Positions 48,596-50,694 of a DNA stretch of 50,694 nucleotides are shown piece after piece (the stretch's first letter is position 1; every line of letters begins with the position of its first letter). The notes under the pieces are model-generated. The model ran no database searches and had not been told where the DNA came from. It saw only the letters and a list, made by a program, of their open reading frames with translations. The stretch spans positions 1 through 50,694 of the forward strand of contig CAKQPF010000022.1 in assembly GCA_934256705.1 (NCBI GenBank), read 5' to 3'. The translations under genes were made by a program, and so were the position numbers. This DNA comes from an uncultured Prevotella sp. (lineage in GTDB: Bacteria > Bacteroidota > Bacteroidia > Bacteroidales > Bacteroidaceae).

Positions 48596-49729
48596 ATGAT
48601 TAGAATAAAGGATGTAGAAACTCGTAGCCAGCTCAAGGATTTCATAAATTTCAACTATACTCTCTACAAAGGCAATGAGTATGCAGTGCCGGAACTTATG
48701 ATAGACCTGCTCAATACATTTTCACCAGAGAAGAATGCAGCCTTCGAGTTTTGTGAGGCTAAATTCTTCCTTGCATACGATGATGCAGGTAAGATAGTGG
48801 GTAGAGTGGCTGCCATCATCAATCATAAGGCCAATGAGTCATGGAATATCCGCACGGTGCGCTTCGGATGGATTGATTTCATTGACGACCGTGAGGTTAG
48901 CGCATCGCTTCTGAAGTCTGTGGAAGAGTGGGGCAGATCCAAAGGTATGGACAGCATCCAGGGACCGATGGGTTTCACGGATATGGACCATGAAGGAATG
49001 CTTATCGAAGGCTTTGATGAGCTCTCCACCTCCGCTACTATCTATAATTTCCCATACTATAAGGATCATCTCGAAGCCCTTGGTTTCGAGAAGGAGACTG
49101 ACTGGGTCGAATTCAATGTCCAGATACCAGAGGTAATGCCAGAGAAGATGGTACGCATAGCAGACATAGTGCGCCGCAAGTATGACCTTCATCTAGCACC
49201 TCGCAATATGTCCATGAAGAAGTTCCTCGGTAAATACGGCAGTTCATTCTTCACTTGCATCAACGAAGCATTCAAACCGCTTTTTGGCTATAGCGAGCTC
49301 ACTGAGCGACAGAAACGTGACTATCTGGACATGTACTGCATGGTACTCGACATCGACCTCATATCGCTCGTTTTGGACAAGGACGAGAGAGTCGTGGCAT
49401 GTGGCGTAGCCATGCCGTCCCTCTCAAAGGCATTGCAGAAATCAGGAGGAAAACTTTTCCCGTTCGGTTGGTGGCATCTCCTGAAAGCCCTGAAATGGAA
49501 GCATTCCGAGACGGCAGACCTGCTTCTTGGCGCTGTTTTGCCGGAATATCAAGGCAAAGGTCTCAATGCCGTTTTCATCTCCGACCTTCACCCTAATTTC
49601 ATCAAAGGTGGTTTCAAGCAGGTGGAAACCAACGTAGAACTGGAGTCCAACAGCAAGATCCAGTCGCAATGGGCATACTTTGAAAACCGTCAGCATAAGC
49701 GCCGCCGTTGCTTCACCAAGAAACTCTGA
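48596..49729 (+). CDS. GNAT-like N-acetyltransferase domain protein
   Basis: This 377-aa protein is conserved in Bacteroidetes and resembles the YghO type. The acetyl-CoA-binding signature of the GNAT fold is likely LLGAVLPEYQGKGLN (about 317-331), followed by a C-terminal helix and VETNVELESNSKIQSQWAYFENRQHKRRRCFTKKL. The N-terminal half (MIRIKDVETRSQLKDFINFN, GPMGFTDMDHEGMLIEGFD) is typical. The substrate is unknown. I start at the ATG at 48596; a TTG two codons earlier is possible. It is a single-gene unit after the rplQ terminator. Confidence 0.8.
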   Translation: MIRIKDVETRSQLKDFINFNYTLYKGNEYAVPELMIDLLNTFSPEKNAAFEFCEAKFFLAYDDAGKIVGRVAAIINHKANESWNIRTVRFGWIDFIDDREVSASLLKSVEEWGRSKGMDSIQGPMGFTDMDHEGMLIEGFDELSTSATIYNFPYYKDHLEALGFEKETDWVEFNVQIPEVMPEKMVRIADIVRRKYDLHLAPRNMSMKKFLGKYGSSFFTCINEAFKPLFGYSELTERQKRDYLDMYCMVLDIDLISLVLDKDERVVACGVAMPSLSKALQKSGGKLFPFGWWHLLKALKWKHSETADLLLGAVLPEYQGKGLNAVFISDLHPNFIKGGFKQVETNVELESNSKIQSQWAYFENRQHKRRRCFTKKL

Positions 49730-49808
49730 CAGCAATAGTGCACATATGAAAGTTCTTCAACGATATACTTTTGGCAATTATATACAATTAGCCCCCAAAT
49801 AACAAACG

Positions 49809-49840
49809 AGCACTACCTATTACAGGTGGTGCTTATTATT
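49809..49840 (+). terminator. Putative terminator after the acetyltransferase gene
   Basis: AGCACTACCT pairs with AGGTGGTGCT (10 bp, one wobble) around a 5-nt loop, followed by TATTATTT. The tail is not a clean T-run but the stem is strong. Confidence 0.65.
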
Positions 49841-49879
49841 TCTATTTAACATATCATGGAAATGTTATACACATAACGA

Positions 49880-50437
49880 AAAAACATTTCTGGAGAAATT
49901 TCAAACCTTTCGCTTATAAAGTGGTTCATTGCAATGTATCTTATATCTTCTTACAAGAAGGGTATTTCCTCCTGTTAGTTAGCACGTGACATCAAGGTCA
50001 CTCAGAAAACCGCATGGTATATGCTTCACAAGGTACGTTCACTCTATAAGCAGGATGATTCTGAAGCTCTGAAAGGTGAAGTGGAGTGTGATGAAGTTAT
50101 ATATAGGTGGCAAGAAGAAATGAAAGCACAAGTCAATGCGTACACCAAACACACAGGGTCGTTCCACAAAGACCAAGACACCTGTATTAGGAATGATTGA
50201 GCGTTCTTCAATAACCAATGCAAATCGTGACGAAGAGTTTGTGTCCTATGTCCGTGCAATGGTTGTGGAAAAGACTGACAGGTCAACTCTTCTTCCTATC
50301 ATCGGTCAGTATATTGGTGAGGGTTCAATGGTATTCACTGATGAACTTAATGCCTACAATCATGTTGGTGATCTCCTTTTATTGCAATTCAAGCCTTGTT
50401 TGAGGTTTGATGATTCGTCATGCACCTACCGTTGAAT
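49880..50437 (+). pseudogene. Degenerate IS1595-type transposase fragment
   Basis: A broken transposase can be pieced together from several frames: LIKWFIAMYLISSYKKGISSC, a stop (TAG, probably from CAG), LARDIKVTQKTAWYMLHKVRSLYKQDDSEALKGEVECDEV, a 1-bp insertion and a TGA in the middle of the YIGGKKK segment, then MIERSSITNANRDEEF...IGEGSMVFTDELNAYNHVGD. These are the middle parts of the IS1595 (ISXO2-like) DDE family, including the first Asp in DEV and the second in FTDE. The N-terminal zinc ribbon and the last third, with the final acidic residue, are missing. It cannot encode an active enzyme. Confidence 0.8.
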
Positions 50438-50694
50438 AGTTACTATTATAATATTTGTGGTTAAATAATGTGAAATTTTATGATTTATGCGTTTTTTGCA
50501 GTTGTTTTCATATTTTTTTGAGAAAATATTCGTATCTTTGCATATGGCAATTATTATTGCCTTAAATCCAACTATGCCGCAGTTAGACGAGTTCTTTCAT
50601 GGCATTAGGCAAGTCACCCCTCGTTGCGCTAAGTAAGAAGAGTCATTGACAAAATGACCACGCAATACAAAGCGTACATCGGGTGATAGAAATA
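50438..50694. other. AT-rich window end, no recognised gene
   Basis: This holds a Bacteroidetes-type -7 element TATCTTTG (50533-50540) without a good -33 element, a GGCAAT/ATTGCC inverted repeat (50546-50561), and a 30-codon frame MAIIIALNPTMPQLDEFFHG... ending in TAA at about 50634. I recognise no family; it might be a decayed mobile-element gene or the start of something cut by the window. Confidence 0.4.

Noticed and set aside
50136..50435. 99-aa frame as an intact transposase gene
   Set aside because: It is only the middle of an IS1595-type transposase; the upstream part is in other frames and the C-terminus is lost.

Overview
This is chromosomal DNA from a Bacteroidetes bacterium, most likely Prevotella or a close relative (Prevotellaceae). 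Supporting signs are promoters of the phylum's TTTG / TAnnTTTG type, AT-rich leaders mostly without Shine-Dalgarno sequences, DUF3467 beside the str operon, a BspA-type repeat protein, and the order rpsU-xerC-hpf-tRNAs-tuf. The window holds about 55 real genes. Most of it is the transcription/translation superoperon; the accessory material sits at both ends and in a small island between rpoC and rpsL.

Layout. 1-2760: a type II restriction-modification operon on the minus strand that closely resembles HaeIII (GGCC), with a possible 47-codon leader gene. 3239-7349: a four-gene plus-strand cassette of a LytTR regulator, a single-TM TonB-domain protein, a periplasmic TPR protein and an outer-membrane beta-barrel with a plug. 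7702-8991: a DUF4143 AAA ATPase on the minus strand whose promoter is abutted by three 32-bp repeats. 9475-16145: rpsU, xerC, hpf, four tRNAs (Thr-UGU, Tyr, Gly, Thr-GGU), tuf, tRNA-Trp, secE, nusG, rplK, rplA, rplJ, rplL. 16421-24696: rpoB and rpoC, closed by a strong terminator. 24697-28317: an island with repeats, an L-rhamnose mutarotase-family gene, a BspA-like surface protein and a patatin-like phospholipase. 28526-32942: DUF3467 protein, rpsL, rpsG, fusA, rpsJ, then a terminator. 33575-48385: a long r-protein run, rplC to rplQ, with secY, map, infA, rpmJ and rpoA inside. 48596-49729: a GNAT-like protein. 49880 to the end: a decayed IS1595-type transposase and an unexplained AT-rich tail.

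The core genes supply ribosomal proteins, RNA polymerase subunits alpha, beta and beta', elongation factors Tu and G, IF-1, translocase parts (SecE, SecY) and methionine aminopeptidase. They are normal in length and motifs, and the rifampicin and streptomycin target sites look wild type.

The most unusual material is non-coding: (1) exact 22-bp unit arrays at three transcription-unit boundaries, each opening with one inverted unit; (2) a REP-like hairpin repeat in three copies; (3) a series of hairpins between core genes (rplJ/rplL, rplL/rpoB, rpoB/rpoC, rpsN/rpsH, rpsK/rpsD, rpoA/rplQ). The most striking is the rpsN-rpsH spacer, where a folded domain is followed by a terminator-like hairpin whose U8 tract touches the rpsH start codon. 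These are read directly from the sequence; their functions are inferred.
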